NCBI GenBank assembly: GCA_040753795.1
Contig: JBFMDX010000016.1
Coordinates: forward strand, 1-64,000
Direction of reading: 5' to 3'
Length of the DNA: 64,000 nt
Source of the DNA: Thermodesulfobacteriota bacterium
GTDB taxonomy: Bacteria > Desulfobacterota > Desulfobacteria > Desulfobacterales > Desulfosudaceae
The notes under the pieces were generated by a model. That model did not search any database and had not been told where the DNA came from. It saw nothing but the letters and a program-made list of their open reading frames with translations. Shown in pieces: positions 7,300 through 17,323 of the stretch. The translations under genes and the position numbers were made by a program. The number at the start of each line of letters is the position of its first letter. Within the stretch, counting starts at the first letter, position 1.

Positions 7300-7590
7300 A
7301 TGGTCGTTATCGCGAAACTGAAGGCTCAGGCGGGAAAAGCGGAAGAAGTGGCCGGGATTTTGAAGGGGTTGATCCCGAAGGTGAAGAATGAAGAGGGTAC
7401 GCTGGTCTATACCCTGAACCGGAGCCAGCAGGATCCGTCCGTGTTCCTGTTTTATGAAAAATACACCGGGGTCGAGGCCCTGGTGGCCCACAGCTCCACC
7501 GATTATTTCAAACAGGCTTTCAAGGCACTGGCGCCCCTGCTGGACGGGCCCGCCGCTATTGAGATGTATGATGAAGTGGACGCGATTTAA
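7300..7590 (+). CDS. Antibiotic-biosynthesis-monooxygenase (ABM) domain protein
   Basis: The 96-residue protein is a single ABM dimeric alpha-beta barrel: VVIAKLKAQAGKAEEV, EEGTLVYTLNRSQQDPSVFLFYEKY and the helix holding HSSTDYFKQAF. Members include small cofactor-less quinol monooxygenases and LsrG-type isomerases, but many have unknown substrates. AAGGGAGG ends eight bases before ATG 7300, which fixes this start against a longer reading from 7081. It is followed by a heptanucleotide repeat array. Confidence 0.85.
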   Translation: MVVIAKLKAQAGKAEEVAGILKGLIPKVKNEEGTLVYTLNRSQQDPSVFLFYEKYTGVEALVAHSSTDYFKQAFKALAPLLDGPAAIEMYDEVDAI

Positions 7591-7593
7591 CGA

Positions 7594-7650
7594 CAAGGGG
7601 CAAGGTCCAAGGTGTAAGGTTTAAGGTACAAGGTTTAAGGTGTAAGGTGC
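7594..7650. repeat. Heptanucleotide array (AAGGTNN)n
   Basis: Seven to eight consecutive copies of a 7-base unit (aaggtcc, aaggtgt, aaggttt, aaggtac, aaggttt, aaggtgt, aaggtgc) fill the gap between the ABM gene and the M16 protease gene. Period and base pattern resemble the other heptad arrays in this window. Confidence 0.8.
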
Positions 7651-7673
7651 GATAAGATGCCGGGTTTGTTGCC

Positions 7674-10577
7674 ATGAAACAATTGACTGACCTAAGACAA
7701 ATGACTGCCAGGCGGGTTGCCCTGGTTTTTCTGCTGGTGATGTGGGGCGCGGGTTATGTCGCTGTTCCCGGCTGCTGTCCGGATCTCTGTCGGGTTGACC
7801 GGTCAGCCGCTCCCGAGGCGGAGCCCGGTGATCTGCCGCCGGATCCGGCGCTGGTTACCGGAGCGCTGGAGAATGGTTTCCGCTACGTACTGATGAAAAA
7901 CAGCCGGCCCGAAAACCGGGTTATTCTGCACCTGATGATTGAGGCCGGTTCCATGCACGAAGCCGATGATCAGCAGGGCCTGGCCCACTACCTGGAACAC
8001 ATGCTGTTTAATGGGACGACGCATTTCCCGCCCGGCGAACTGGTCAAGTATTTTCAGTCCATCGGCATGGGGTTCGGCAACGATGCCAACGCCCAGACCG
8101 GGTTTTTCCGGACGGTGTATGATCTGAATCTGCCCTCCGGAGACGTGGAACATTTGCGGCAGGCCATGCGGGTCATGGTCGACTATGCCCAGGGCGCCCT
8201 GCTTCTGGAGTCCGAGGTGGAAAAGGAGCGCGGCGTCATTCTGGCGGAAAAGCGTGAACGGGATACGGTCTCTTACCGGACGTTCACGGCCTCGCTTGGC
8301 TTTGAACTGGCCGGTTCCCGACTGGTCAGGCGCTATCCCATCGGTGTTGACGAGGTTTTACAGACCGCCGGCCGGGATCATTTGAAAGTTTATTACGATA
8401 CCTGGTACCGTCCGGAACGGATGACCCTGGTCATGGCGGGTGACTTTGACCCGGACACGGCCGTAACGGAACTCAGGGCCGCCTTCGCGGCCATGAACAC
8501 CAGGGCGCCGGCAGCGCCCGTTCCGGATATCGGAACCACCGCGCATAAGGGCGTGACGGCCCTGTATCATTATGAAAAAGAGGCCGGCGCCACGGAAGTG
8601 TCTCTGGAGACGCTGATTCAGGCGCCGCAACCGCCGGACTCGGCGGAAGAGAAGAAAAGACGGTTTGTCCGGGATATGGCCTATCGCATCGTCAACTACC
8701 GGCTCAATGAGCTGGAGGAAAGCCCGGATCCGCCGTTCACGTCGGCCGTGGCCTCGGCCGGCCGGGCGATGCAGCATTATGAATATGCCTCGATATCGGC
8801 TACGGCCGCGCCGGATCAATGGGAGAGCGCCTTGACCGCGGTGGAACAGGTGATCAGGGCCGCGCTGGTCCACGGGTTTACGCGGTCCGAAGTGGACCGT
8901 GTCAGGCGGGAGTCCCTGGCGGAAATGGACCGGGCCGTGCGGCAGGCGCCGACCCGGGAAAGCGAAGCCCTGGCCGGCCAGATTGTCATGAGCCTGGCCC
9001 AGGAACGGGTGTTCCAGTCACCGGAACAGGAGCGGGATCTGCTGGCGCCGGTGGCCCAAGCCCTGACACCGGAGATGCTCCATGAGGCGTTGGTGAAGAC
9101 CTGGGAGCCGGATGCCCGGCAGATTCTTGTCACCGGCAACGCAGTCATCGGCGGAGACGCCGGGCCGGAGGAGAACATCCGGTCGGTTTATGAGGCCAGC
9201 CTGAAAACGTCCGTTCAGAAGCCGGAGGAAAAGGCCGTGCAGGCTTTCCCCTACCTGCCGGATCCGCAAACAAAAGGCCGGGTATCCCGGGAAGTTACCG
9301 ACGCGGATATCGGTGTTACCCGGGTTGATTTTGAAAACCAGGTCCGCCTGAACATGAAGAAGACCGATTTTAAAGTCAACCAGGTCGTGGCCGAGATCCG
9401 TTTCGGGCGGGGTGAATCGGCCGAGCCGGAGAACCTGCCGGCCCTGTGCGAACTGGGCGAAGGAACAGTCAACGAGAGCGGCTTCGGCGGCATGAAAAAG
9501 GAAGAAATGCGGCTGGCCCTGGCCGGTAAAAAGGCGGGCATCGCTTTTTCCGTGGAGGAGGACCGGTTCCTGGTCACCGGCTCGTGCGCTTCGGACGAAG
9601 TGCGGCTGCTGTTTCAGCTGTTTTACGCTTTTTTTAACGACTGGACCTGCCGGGAGGAGGCTTACCTGTTGACCCTGGACCGGTTCCGGCAGGAGCATGA
9701 CGAGTTGCGGCAGACCATTGCCGGGGCCATGCCCCTGGAAGGCGACCGGTTCCTGGCCGGGGGTGACTCCCGGTTCGGGCTGCCGCCCGATTTTACCGCC
9801 TTTGAAAAGGTCAGCCTCAATGACATCCGGTCCTGGATGGCCGAAGCCCTGAAGCAGTCGCTGCCGGAAATATCCGTGGCAGGGGATTTTGATCCGTCCC
9901 AAGTCGAGGAGGCCGCGGCGCTTTATTTCGGCGGCCGGACGCAGCCGGTCCACGCCAACCCGGGACCGGATTCCCGTAAAAACCCGGCGGTCCCGGCCGG
10001 CGAAGCGAAAACCCTGACGGTGCCGACGAAAATTCCCCAGGCCTATGTCGAAGTCGCCTGGCCCACCGATGATTTCTGGGATATCGGGCGGACACGGCGG
10101 TTCATGGTGCTGTCGCACGTTTTTTCCGACCGCATGCGCCGGATTATCCGGGAAGAGGACGGCCAGTCTTACAGCCAGTATGCCTATCATGACCCCTCCC
10201 AGGCCTACCCGGGTTACGGCGTGTTCCACGCCGCGGCTGAAATCAAGCCCGGGGCGGAAGAAGCGGTCATTGACCGGATCCGGGCCATTGCCGCCGATCT
10301 GGCCGACCACGGGGTCACGCCGGAAGAACTGGAGCGGGCCCGGGAGCCCATTCTGACCGGCATCCGGGAACTGGTCAAAACCAACGACTACTGGCTGCGC
10401 AGCGTCCTGTCCGGGTGCCGGTCTCATCCGGAGCGACTGGATTGGAGCCGGAATTTCATCAATGACTACCAGTCGGTGACGACGGATGAAATGACGGGCC
10501 TGGTCCGCCGGTACCTGGCTGATTCCCGGTGCGTTCGTATTATTGTCCGGCCGGAGGAGGCCCAAATTAATCCTTGA
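7674..10577 (+). CDS. M16 family zinc metalloprotease, exported
   Basis: The 967-residue protein carries the inverted zinc motif HYLEH (His105, Glu108, His109) in the first M16 half, followed by EVEKERGVILAEKRE, whose Glu supplies the third ligand. Two M16-type tandem halves follow the usual layout of periplasmic pitrilysin/YhjJ-PqqL relatives, and the C-terminal half has the RRIIREEDGQSYS and GYGVFHAAAEI segments that help close the chamber. A signal sequence is present; VPGC around residue 34 could be a weak lipobox. Such enzymes degrade peptides in the envelope. The start is uncertain because no clear ribosome site precedes ATG 7674; ATG 7701 is an alternative. Confidence 0.9.
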   Translation: MKQLTDLRQMTARRVALVFLLVMWGAGYVAVPGCCPDLCRVDRSAAPEAEPGDLPPDPALVTGALENGFRYVLMKNSRPENRVILHLMIEAGSMHEADDQQGLAHYLEHMLFNGTTHFPPGELVKYFQSIGMGFGNDANAQTGFFRTVYDLNLPSGDVEHLRQAMRVMVDYAQGALLLESEVEKERGVILAEKRERDTVSYRTFTASLGFELAGSRLVRRYPIGVDEVLQTAGRDHLKVYYDTWYRPERMTLVMAGDFDPDTAVTELRAAFAAMNTRAPAAPVPDIGTTAHKGVTALYHYEKEAGATEVSLETLIQAPQPPDSAEEKKRRFVRDMAYRIVNYRLNELEESPDPPFTSAVASAGRAMQHYEYASISATAAPDQWESALTAVEQVIRAALVHGFTRSEVDRVRRESLAEMDRAVRQAPTRESEALAGQIVMSLAQERVFQSPEQERDLLAPVAQALTPEMLHEALVKTWEPDARQILVTGNAVIGGDAGPEENIRSVYEASLKTSVQKPEEKAVQAFPYLPDPQTKGRVSREVTDADIGVTRVDFENQVRLNMKKTDFKVNQVVAEIRFGRGESAEPENLPALCELGEGTVNESGFGGMKKEEMRLALAGKKAGIAFSVEEDRFLVTGSCASDEVRLLFQLFYAFFNDWTCREEAYLLTLDRFRQEHDELRQTIAGAMPLEGDRFLAGGDSRFGLPPDFTAFEKVSLNDIRSWMAEALKQSLPEISVAGDFDPSQVEEAAALYFGGRTQPVHANPGPDSRKNPAVPAGEAKTLTVPTKIPQAYVEVAWPTDDFWDIGRTRRFMVLSHVFSDRMRRIIREEDGQSYSQYAYHDPSQAYPGYGVFHAAAEIKPGAEEAVIDRIRAIAADLADHGVTPEELERAREPILTGIRELVKTNDYWLRSVLSGCRSHPERLDWSRNFINDYQSVTTDEMTGLVRRYLADSRCVRIIVRPEEAQINP

Positions 10578-10676
10578 GGGAAGGCACGGTTTCAGTTATA
10601 TTTCCAGGGAATTGATCGCTCCGGTCGCCGGAATCCCGGCAGGCCGGTCATCTGTCGCAAGAAGAAAGGGGTATCC

Positions 10677-11870
10677 ATGGGAAATACGAATAAACAGGGG
10701 ATATCGACACTGTCCGTCCATGCCGGCGAAGTCCGCTACAATGAATACGGATCGGTGACCACGCCGATTGTGCAGTCATCCACTTTTATCTTCAGAGGAG
10801 TCGAGGAGGTCCGCAAGCTGGCCGAAGGGGTTATCGGCCGGTTTGAATACGGCCGCTACGGCCATCCCACTGAACTGGCGGCCGAAAAGAAACTGGCGGC
10901 CCTGGAAGACGCCAAAGATGCCATCCTGTTTTCATCCGGCATGAGCGCCATCACCACCACCCTGTTCGCGCTGCTCAAGACCGGTGATCATATCATCATC
11001 ACCGATGACGCCTACCGCCGGACCCTGGAATTCTGCCTGACCTGCCTGAAGGACTTCGGCATCGAGTGCACTATCGTCAAGATGTGTGATTACGAGGCCA
11101 TGGAAAAGGCGATCAAGCCGAATACCCGGTTGTTTTTCTCCGAGTCACCGACCAACCCCTACCTGAACATCATGGACCTGGAACGGCTGATGGGGATTTA
11201 CAAGAAGCGGGGCATCCTGGTGATTTCCGACAGCACCTTTGCCACGCCTTACAACCAGAAACCGCTGGAGTTCGGGGTCGATATCGTCATCCACAGCGCC
11301 ACCAAGTATCTGGGCGGGCATAACGACCTGCTGAGCGGAGTGGTGCTGGGCAATAATCTGGAACTGACCGGCCGTATCCGTGAATACCTGAAAATCACCG
11401 GCGGGGTGATCGATCCCAACTCCTCCTACCTCCTGATCCGGGGGTTGAAAACCTTTGAACTCCGCATGGAGCGGCTGAACCGGAGCGGGCAGATCGTGGC
11501 CGAGTACCTGGAAAAACACCCCCAGGTCCGGCGCGTTTACTATCCGGGGCTGCCCAGCCATCAGCATCACGATGTGGCCAAACGCCAGATGAAGGGTTTC
11601 GGCGCGGTGGTGACCTTCGAGGTCAAAGATGACAAGGAGTATGTGCTCGATTTCCTGGGCCGGCTCCAGATCGCCAGCATCGGCCCCAGCCTGGGCGGGG
11701 TGGAAGCCCTGATCACGCATCCGGCCACCGTCAGCTATTATGACAAGACCCAGGCCGAGCGCCAGGAACTGGGCATCAAGGACGGGCTGATCCGTTTTTC
11801 CGTCGGCATTGAAAACGTGGAAGACATTATCGCCGATTTCGAGCAGGCCCTGGCCGGCGCCGGGGAATAG
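10677..11870 (+). CDS. PLP-dependent trans-sulfuration enzyme (cystathionine gamma-synthase family)
   Basis: The 397-residue protein has all landmarks of the Cys/Met-metabolism PLP family: TLSVHAGE near the start, YGRYGHPTELAAEKKLAALE, FSSGMSAITTTL, the Asp in VISDSTFATP, and SATKYLGGHND with the PLP lysine at about 210. The family includes cystathionine gamma-synthase, beta/gamma-lyases and methionine gamma-lyase. The GGHNDLLSG segment and length do not separate these reliably, so I leave the exact reaction open. It lies 99 bases after the M16 gene with an AAAGGGG ribosome site. Confidence 0.88.
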   Translation: MGNTNKQGISTLSVHAGEVRYNEYGSVTTPIVQSSTFIFRGVEEVRKLAEGVIGRFEYGRYGHPTELAAEKKLAALEDAKDAILFSSGMSAITTTLFALLKTGDHIIITDDAYRRTLEFCLTCLKDFGIECTIVKMCDYEAMEKAIKPNTRLFFSESPTNPYLNIMDLERLMGIYKKRGILVISDSTFATPYNQKPLEFGVDIVIHSATKYLGGHNDLLSGVVLGNNLELTGRIREYLKITGGVIDPNSSYLLIRGLKTFELRMERLNRSGQIVAEYLEKHPQVRRVYYPGLPSHQHHDVAKRQMKGFGAVVTFEVKDDKEYVLDFLGRLQIASIGPSLGGVEALITHPATVSYYDKTQAERQELGIKDGLIRFSVGIENVEDIIADFEQALAGAGE

Positions 11871-11885
11871 GCCGGCCGTTTCCCT

Positions 11886-12884
11886 CTATATCTCTCCGGC
11901 CCGGTGGCAGGCGACCAGGTGATCCGTGTCGTTTGCGGCGGCGTCCGCCGGCAGCAGCATCGGTTCTTCAATCCGGCAGCGATCGATGACGTGGGGACAG
12001 CGGGTGTGAAAGCGGCAGCCCGGCGGCGGAGCCGACGGCGAGGGCACGTCTCCGGTCAGGACCTGCTTTTTTCCGGAAACGGCCGGGTCCGGTACCGGGA
12101 TGGCCGATATCAACGCCCGGGTGTAAGGATGGCGGGGGGCCCGGTAAATGGCCTCGGCGTCGGTCAGTTCCACGATTTTCCCCAGGTACATGACGGCGAT
12201 CCGGTCGGAGATATGCCGGACCACGGCCAGGTCGTGGGCGATGAACAGGCTGGTAAACCCGGCTTCGCGCTGCAGCTCCAGCAGCAGGTTTAAAATCTGT
12301 GACTGGATGGAGACATCCAGGGCCGAGACCGGCTCGTCGCAGATGATCACCCGAGGGTTCAGGGCCAGGGCCCGGGCGATGCCGATCCGCTGGCGCTGAC
12401 CGCCGCTGAACTCGTGGGGAAAACGGTCGGCCGCGGCCGCGGGCAGGCCGACCCGGTCGAGCAGCGCCCGCACTTCCCGTTTTCGGGAGTTTCTATCCCC
12501 CACGGCATGGATCTTCAGCGGTTCTTCCAGTATATACCCGACGGTGTGACGCGAGTTGAGGGATTCGTAAGGATCCTGGAAAATGGCCTGGATGTGCCGG
12601 CGCAGGCGCCGCAGGTCGGCGCGGCTGACGGCCGCCATGTCCTGTCCGGCAAAAAGGATGCGGCCGGCCGTCGGCTTGTGGAGACGCAGCAGGCACCGGC
12701 CCAGGGTGGTCTTGCCGCAGCCGGATTCGCCCACCAGCCCCAGGGTTTCGCCGGGAAAGATGGAAAAGGAGACACCGTCCACGGCGTGAACGGCGCCGAT
12801 CCGGCGCAGGAACAGGCCGCCGTGAATGGGGAAATGCATTTTCAGCCCGGAGACGTCGATGAGGGGGTCAGGTCGCGGCGGCAT
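11886..12884 (-). CDS. Peptide ABC importer ATPase (OppF/DppF type)
   Basis: The 332-residue ATPase shows Walker [12 protein letters not shown], the signature [14 protein letters not shown], Walker [12 protein letters not shown] and the oligopeptide-transporter C-terminal extension with the Cys-rich [11 protein letters not shown] segment (iron-sulfur cluster motif of Opp/Dpp ATPases). I start at ATG 12884, where the frame reads [11 protein letters not shown]; the open frame continues further upstream only as a shadow of the preceding gene. It overlaps that gene by 17 bases. With its partner it would energise the importer encoded by the three genes upstream. Confidence 0.9.
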   Translation of the reverse strand: MPPRPDPLIDVSGLKMHFPIHGGLFLRRIGAVHAVDGVSFSIFPGETLGLVGESGCGKTTLGRCLLRLHKPTAGRILFAGQDMAAVSRADLRRLRRHIQAIFQDPYESLNSRHTVGYILEEPLKIHAVGDRNSRKREVRALLDRVGLPAAAADRFPHEFSGGQRQRIGIARALALNPRVIICDEPVSALDVSIQSQILNLLLELQREAGFTSLFIAHDLAVVRHISDRIAVMYLGKIVELTDAEAIYRAPRHPYTRALISAIPVPDPAVSGKKQVLTGDVPSPSAPPPGCRFHTRCPHVIDRCRIEEPMLLPADAAANDTDHLVACHRAGEI

Positions 12885-13875
12885 GCTGTTTTCCTTCCGG
12901 TACGGCGAAATGGCAGGCGGCGAAATGGCCGTCGGCCACGGTGATGACGGGCGGTTCAGCGACGCGGCAGATGTCTTCCGCCCGGAAACAGCGGTTCTGG
13001 AAGCGGCAGCCCGGCGGCAGTTCGGACAGGGCGGGGACCATGCCGGGGATGACCGCCAGGGGCGTTTTCCTTTCGCTCTCCAGCCTCGGAATGGACGCCA
13101 GCAGCCCCTGCGTGTAAGGATGGGCCGGAGCGCGGAACAGGGCCAGCACGTCGGCGGTTTCCACGATTTTCCCGGCATACATGACGCAGACCCGGTCGCA
13201 GGTCTCGGCGATGACGCCCAGGTCGTGGGTGATCAGCAGCACCGACAGGTTCCTCTGTTGCCGCAGTCCCCTGATCAGGTCGAGGATCTGGGCCTGGATG
13301 GTCACGTCCAGGGCGGTGGTGGGTTCGTCGGCGATGAGCAGTTCCGGATCGCAGGCCAGGGCCATGGCGATCATGACCCGCTGGCGCATGCCGCCGGATA
13401 TCTGGTGCGGGTATTCCGAGAGCCGCCGCCCGGCATCGGGAATGCCCACCTGCTTGAGCAGGCCGGCGGCTTTTTCATCGGCCCGGCGCCGGTCCCGCAG
13501 GTTTTCATGAAGCCGGAACACCTCCCGCAGCTGCCGGCCGATGGAATGCACCGGGTTCAAGGCCGTCATGGGTTCCTGAAAGATCATGGAGATCCGGCCG
13601 CCCCGGATATGCCGCATCTCTTCGGCCGGCAGACGGATCAGGTCGATGTCGTCCAGCCGGATCCGGCCGCCGTCGATGCGGCCCGCGGGTTTGGGCAGCA
13701 GCCGCATGACCGACAGGGCGGTGACGCTCTTGCCGCAGCCGGATTCGCCGACCAGTCCCAGCATTTCTCCCCGGTTGACACGGAAAGAAACGTTGTCTAC
13801 GGCGGGAAGGCGGCCGGCCTCGGTTTCAAAGGAGGTCGTCAGACCGTCAACGGTCAGGAGCGGTCGATTTTCCAA
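12868..13875 (-). CDS. Peptide ABC importer ATPase (OppD/DppD type)
   Basis: The 335-residue ATPase has Walker [13 protein letters not shown], signature [14 protein letters not shown], Walker [13 protein letters not shown] and the [12 protein letters not shown] tail typical of OppD/DppD. It begins five bases after the stop of the binding-protein gene, so the two are co-transcribed. In E. coli Yej the two ATPases are fused as YejF; here they are separate genes in D-then-F order. Confidence 0.9.
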   Translation of the reverse strand: MENRPLLTVDGLTTSFETEAGRLPAVDNVSFRVNRGEMLGLVGESGCGKSVTALSVMRLLPKPAGRIDGGRIRLDDIDLIRLPAEEMRHIRGGRISMIFQEPMTALNPVHSIGRQLREVFRLHENLRDRRRADEKAAGLLKQVGIPDAGRRLSEYPHQISGGMRQRVMIAMALACDPELLIADEPTTALDVTIQAQILDLIRGLRQQRNLSVLLITHDLGVIAETCDRVCVMYAGKIVETADVLALFRAPAHPYTQGLLASIPRLESERKTPLAVIPGMVPALSELPPGCRFQNRCFRAEDICRVAEPPVITVADGHFAACHFAVPEGKQHAAAT

Positions 13876-13880
13876 GGACG

Positions 13881-15779
13881 TTATTTCTCCCCGGCCAGGA
13901 AGGTCTTGTCGACGATGGTCACGGGCGGCAGGGGAAGGTTGTCCTTCATGGTCTGACGGGTTTCCTCGTATAGTTTCTGGTCGAACCAGAACAGGCCGCC
14001 CGTGACGTCGTTAAACGGATCAAACAGATCCTCGGTGTGTTTTGTCCCCGGCGGCTGGGGCAGGCGCCACCAGCGCCAGCAGGCCTGCCGCACGTAAGGC
14101 ACCATGAAGGTCGGCACAAAGCAGCCGGCGTCGTTAATGAGAACCTGGATTCGCCTGGACAATTCCTGCCGCTCCCGGGCGTCCAGGCTGTTGCGGTAGG
14201 CTTCGATCAGCCGGTCCATTTCCGGGTCGGCGGTGTTGGTAATATTGTTGGTCTGGGGCTGGTGGGCGTTGACCGAATGGAAATGCTCCCAGTACTGGGG
14301 CCGCAGGGAGGTGCTCCAGCCCATCCAGGCCACGTCGTGCTTTTTCTCCAGGACCTGCTTGTAGGCGGCGGCGGGATCCAGCTGACGCAGGTTCAGCTCC
14401 ACGCCCGCTTTTTTTGCCTCTTCTTTCAAAACCACCAGCCGCGGAGTGTGATCCTCGCTGCTGTAAGTGACGTCCACGGAAAAGCGGTTGCCGTCCTTCT
14501 GCCAGATGCCGTCGCTGCCCCGTTCCCAGCCGGCCTGCTTCATGCAGGCCGCGACCTTTTCCAGGTCATACCGCCGGGCCTTGACATCCGGGTTGGTATA
14601 ATCCCCGTACCCCACAAAGCCCTGCTCCAGGCGGAAATAGTCGCCCCGCAGCACCGTGTCGATGACCTTTTCGATGTTCATGGCGTGGGCAAAGGCGTAT
14701 CGGACGTTTTTATCCGCGAAGATCGGTTTGTCCTGGTTGAGCCACAGGCCGGAAGCCGATCGCGGCGTGTCGTTGAAGAACCAGATTTTATTCACATAGC
14801 CGTTGTCCACCACCGGGGTTTTTGACTTTTCATACCAGTAGTCCGGCACGGTGAGGCCGAACACGTCCACCTGCCCCTTTTTGAAATACTCCCAGGACAT
14901 GCTGTAGTCCTTGACCACGGTATAAACGACCTTGTCGACGTTGAAGCGGTTTTGGAAGTAGCGTTGGTCTTTGCCCCACCAGTCCGCCTTGCGGGTGAAT
15001 TCGACAAACTTTCCTTTTTCAAAATTGGTTATCTGGTATGGGCCGGTGTTGGGCGCGATTTTCCAGTTGAAGTCCTGGGTAAAACCCTCGTTCAACTCGC
15101 CGTAAAAATGGCCGGGCGTGGGGGACAGGGCGATGGACAGGTGGAGATCGGGCTGGGCCTTGGTGGAAACAACCGCCAGGGTGTGGTCGTCATACACGAT
15201 TACCCGGTCGATCTCCTGGGTGTAATAATCGTTATACCAGGGGGCGACGATGTGTTTGGAGCGCATGAACTCCAGGGTGTAGGCGAAGTCGTGGGCGGTC
15301 ACCGGTACGCCGTCGGACCAGCGGGCTTCCGGGTTGAGCTTGAAATACATGGTTTTCTTGTCGTCGCCGAAGGCCCAGTGGGTGGCGATTTCCGGGATGA
15401 TGTTTTCCGTGTTGGGGTGGACCGAGATCAGGGAAAGCTGGTTGTCCAGGATGGCGCTGCGGAAACTGCTGTTGGAATCGGGTCCCACCACCCGGAAGGT
15501 CAGGGGAAAGGCGGTGACGGCCAGGTGCAGGACGCCGCCCTTGGCCGCTTCCGGCGAGGCGTAAACCGGATCGCTTTCGTTGGTCAGCCACTGGAGGCCC
15601 GGCGGCGGGCCGGCGGGGTCGATGGGCGCCCGGAAAGGGGCCGGAACGGACAGCAGGGGCTTGGGCGGTTCCGCCGGCGGGGCCTGGGCCTGGGTTTTGT
15701 CCTTGTCTGTTGAACAGGCGCTGATCAGCGTCATGGACAGTGCCAGCAGGATGAGTAAAAGGATTCTGGGCTTCTTCAT
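13881..15779 (-). CDS. yejA: Family 5 extracellular solute-binding lipoprotein (YejA-like)
   Basis: The 632-residue protein has a lipoprotein signal (LILLALSMTLISAC, Cys at about residue 20) followed by the family 5 binding-protein fold: KGGVLHLAV, the SDGVPVTAHDFAYTLEFM motif and NTGPYQITNFEKGK. Length and the paired YejB/YejE permeases point to the YejA branch, which imports microcin C and other peptides, although other peptide substrates are equally possible. ATG 15779 has AAGGGAC eight bases upstream; the longer reading from 15797 is unlikely. It is separated from the permease genes by about 500 bases of dispersed repeats. Confidence 0.85.
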   Translation of the reverse strand: MKKPRILLLILLALSMTLISACSTDKDKTQAQAPPAEPPKPLLSVPAPFRAPIDPAGPPPGLQWLTNESDPVYASPEAAKGGVLHLAVTAFPLTFRVVGPDSNSSFRSAILDNQLSLISVHPNTENIIPEIATHWAFGDDKKTMYFKLNPEARWSDGVPVTAHDFAYTLEFMRSKHIVAPWYNDYYTQEIDRVIVYDDHTLAVVSTKAQPDLHLSIALSPTPGHFYGELNEGFTQDFNWKIAPNTGPYQITNFEKGKFVEFTRKADWWGKDQRYFQNRFNVDKVVYTVVKDYSMSWEYFKKGQVDVFGLTVPDYWYEKSKTPVVDNGYVNKIWFFNDTPRSASGLWLNQDKPIFADKNVRYAFAHAMNIEKVIDTVLRGDYFRLEQGFVGYGDYTNPDVKARRYDLEKVAACMKQAGWERGSDGIWQKDGNRFSVDVTYSSEDHTPRLVVLKEEAKKAGVELNLRQLDPAAAYKQVLEKKHDVAWMGWSTSLRPQYWEHFHSVNAHQPQTNNITNTADPEMDRLIEAYRNSLDARERQELSRRIQVLINDAGCFVPTFMVPYVRQACWRWWRLPQPPGTKHTEDLFDPFNDVTGGLFWFDQKLYEETRQTMKDNLPLPPVTIVDKTFLAGEK

Positions 15780-15850
15780 ATCAGTTGTCCCTTTCAACGT
15801 ATTATCCCGTTTCGTTCGTTTTTGTTAACTGTCCGGAATAACTTTAGTGG

Positions 15851-16029
15851 TTTCATGGGAGCCACTCTGGTTCGCGCCGTGACCCTTTTGGGGTCGGTTA
15901 CAACCGGCCGCTGAATTTCTCGAACTCGGGCTTCGCCCTCAAACAGCGAGAAATTCTTGACGCACCCGGTTGTAACCGACTATTTCCCAACAGGCTCAAA
16001 AGGCGCTCACCGGAGCGGCTTCCCATGAA
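15851..16029. repeat. Large dispersed palindromic element
   Basis: Nested inverted repeats span this stretch: TTTCATGGGAGCC with GGCTTCCCATGAAG at the ends, GTCGGTTACAACCGG with CCGGTTGTAACCGAC inside, and GAATTTCTCG with CGAGAAATTC innermost. The whole would fold into one long hairpin. It lies between the permease and binding-protein genes, so it sits inside the presumed transporter operon. Confidence 0.75.
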
Positions 16030-16127
16030 GTCATTATGTCGTCAATTTGTGATTTACTGATTATCATCAGGACATCCTAAATGACATTCAGGATCGTTTT
16101 ATATTATTCCTCACAAGTCTTTACATC

Positions 16128-16215
16128 GTCATTCCGGGCTTGACCCGGAATCCAGTGTAAAACTGATATTCTTTATCTTTCCTGGACCCCGGCTCGGGGG
16201 CCGGGGTGACGAAAC
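16128..16215. repeat. Dispersed hairpin element, CATTCCGG...CCGGGGTGACG family
   Basis: Arms cattccgggcttgacccgg / ccggggtgacg with inner atccag / ctggac enclose a loop (tgtaaaactgatattctttatcttt) related to the loops at 38041-38066 and 42207-42232. The repeat type is common in genomes of this kind. The rest of the gap from 15780 to 16276 shows no gene. Confidence 0.75.
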
Positions 16216-16276
16216 AATGTCGGCCCCGGAAGGGTCGGGGCGCGAACAAAAACACTTTTCCAAAGCCTGCTTACTT

Positions 16277-17323
16277 CTATTCATAAACCGTATGCATCCG
16301 CGGGTCAAAGGCTTCCCGCACCGCCTCGCCGATAAAGGTCACCAGGGTCAGGGTGAGAATCATGGCCCCTACCACCGAGCAGACGATCCACCAGGCGCTC
16401 AGGTTGGCCCAGCCCTGGTGCAGCAGTTCCCCCCAGCTGGGCGTGGGAGCGGGCAGGCCGAACCCGAGGTAGTCCAGGGAGGTCAGGGCGATGATGCCCT
16501 CGGCCACTGAAAAGGGGGCGAAGGTGACGATGATGGAAACGGTGTTGGGCAGGATGTGGGAGAAAATGATCCGGGCATCGGACGCGCCCAGGGAGCGCGC
16601 GGCCAGAACATAATCCCGTTCCTTTTCCCGGTAAGTGACGGTCCGCATGATCCAGGTGCGGCCGGCCCAGTCAAAGGTCACCATGATGATCAGCAGCATG
16701 AAGAAGCTGGGCACGACCACCGAAGAGATAATAATGATGACATACAGCAGGGGCATGTTGCTCCAGATCTCGATGAGCCGCTGGACAAACAGGTCGAACT
16801 TTCCTCCAAAGTAGCCCATGGCGCTGCCCAGGGCCACCCCCACGACGTAAGAGGCGGCCAGCAGGGCAAAGGAGAAAAACACGGCGATGCGGAAACCATA
16901 GACCAGCCTGGCCAGCACGTCCCGGCCGGCGGTGTCCGTGCCCAGGAAGTGTTTCCGGGCCAGTGACGGCGGGTACGGAGGGTAATGACCGGCAATAAAG
17001 TCGTTTTCATAGGGGCTGTAAGGCACCGGCGGCATCAGCACCCAGTTGCCCGACTTTTCGCTGGCAAAGCGCTCGGCCAGCTGCCGGTAACTGGTTTCAT
17101 AGGCATAGTCCAGACCGAAGACCGTCCCGGGAATCATGTCGCCGTAAGTGGGGAAAAAGAATTTTCCTTCGTAACAGACGACCAATGCCCGGTTGCTGAT
17201 GACCAGCTCGGCCGCCAGGGAGAGCAGGATCAGCCCGCCAAACAGGATCAGGGAGCCGTACCCCCGCCGGAGGGACTTGAATCGCCTGATTTTTTTGGTG
17301 GTTAACGGGCTGATGGTGATCAT
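16277..17323 (-). CDS. yejE: Peptide ABC importer permease (YejE/DppC type)
   Basis: The 348-residue permease has an N-terminal helix (residues 25-43), a periplasmic segment of about 100 residues carrying GTDTAGRDVLARLVYGFR, and five more helices with the EAA loop YVLAARSLGASDARIIFSHILPN. The long periplasmic segment with PPVPYSPYEND is characteristic of the YejE branch. The start overlaps the yejB stop by four bases, so translation is coupled. Confidence 0.9.
   Translation of the reverse strand: MITISPLTTKKIRRFKSLRRGYGSLILFGGLILLSLAAELVISNRALVVCYEGKFFFPTYGDMIPGTVFGLDYAYETSYRQLAERFASEKSGNWVLMPPVPYSPYENDFIAGHYPPYPPSLARKHFLGTDTAGRDVLARLVYGFRIAVFFSFALLAASYVVGVALGSAMGYFGGKFDLFVQRLIEIWSNMPLLYVIIIISSVVVPSFFMLLIIMVTFDWAGRTWIMRTVTYREKERDYVLAARSLGASDARIIFSHILPNTVSIIVTFAPFSVAEGIIALTSLDYLGFGLPAPTPSWGELLHQGWANLSAWWIVCSVVGAMILTLTLVTFIGEAVREAFDPRMHTVYE

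Noticed and set aside
9018-10565. Minus-strand 515-codon frame opposite the M16 gene
   Set aside because: The plus strand encodes a complete M16 protease with zinc motif; the minus frame is a shadow.
12885-13178. 98-codon N-terminal extension of the OppF-like ATPase
   Set aside because: It reads the upstream OppD-like gene in another frame; the ATPase domain begins properly at ATG 12884.
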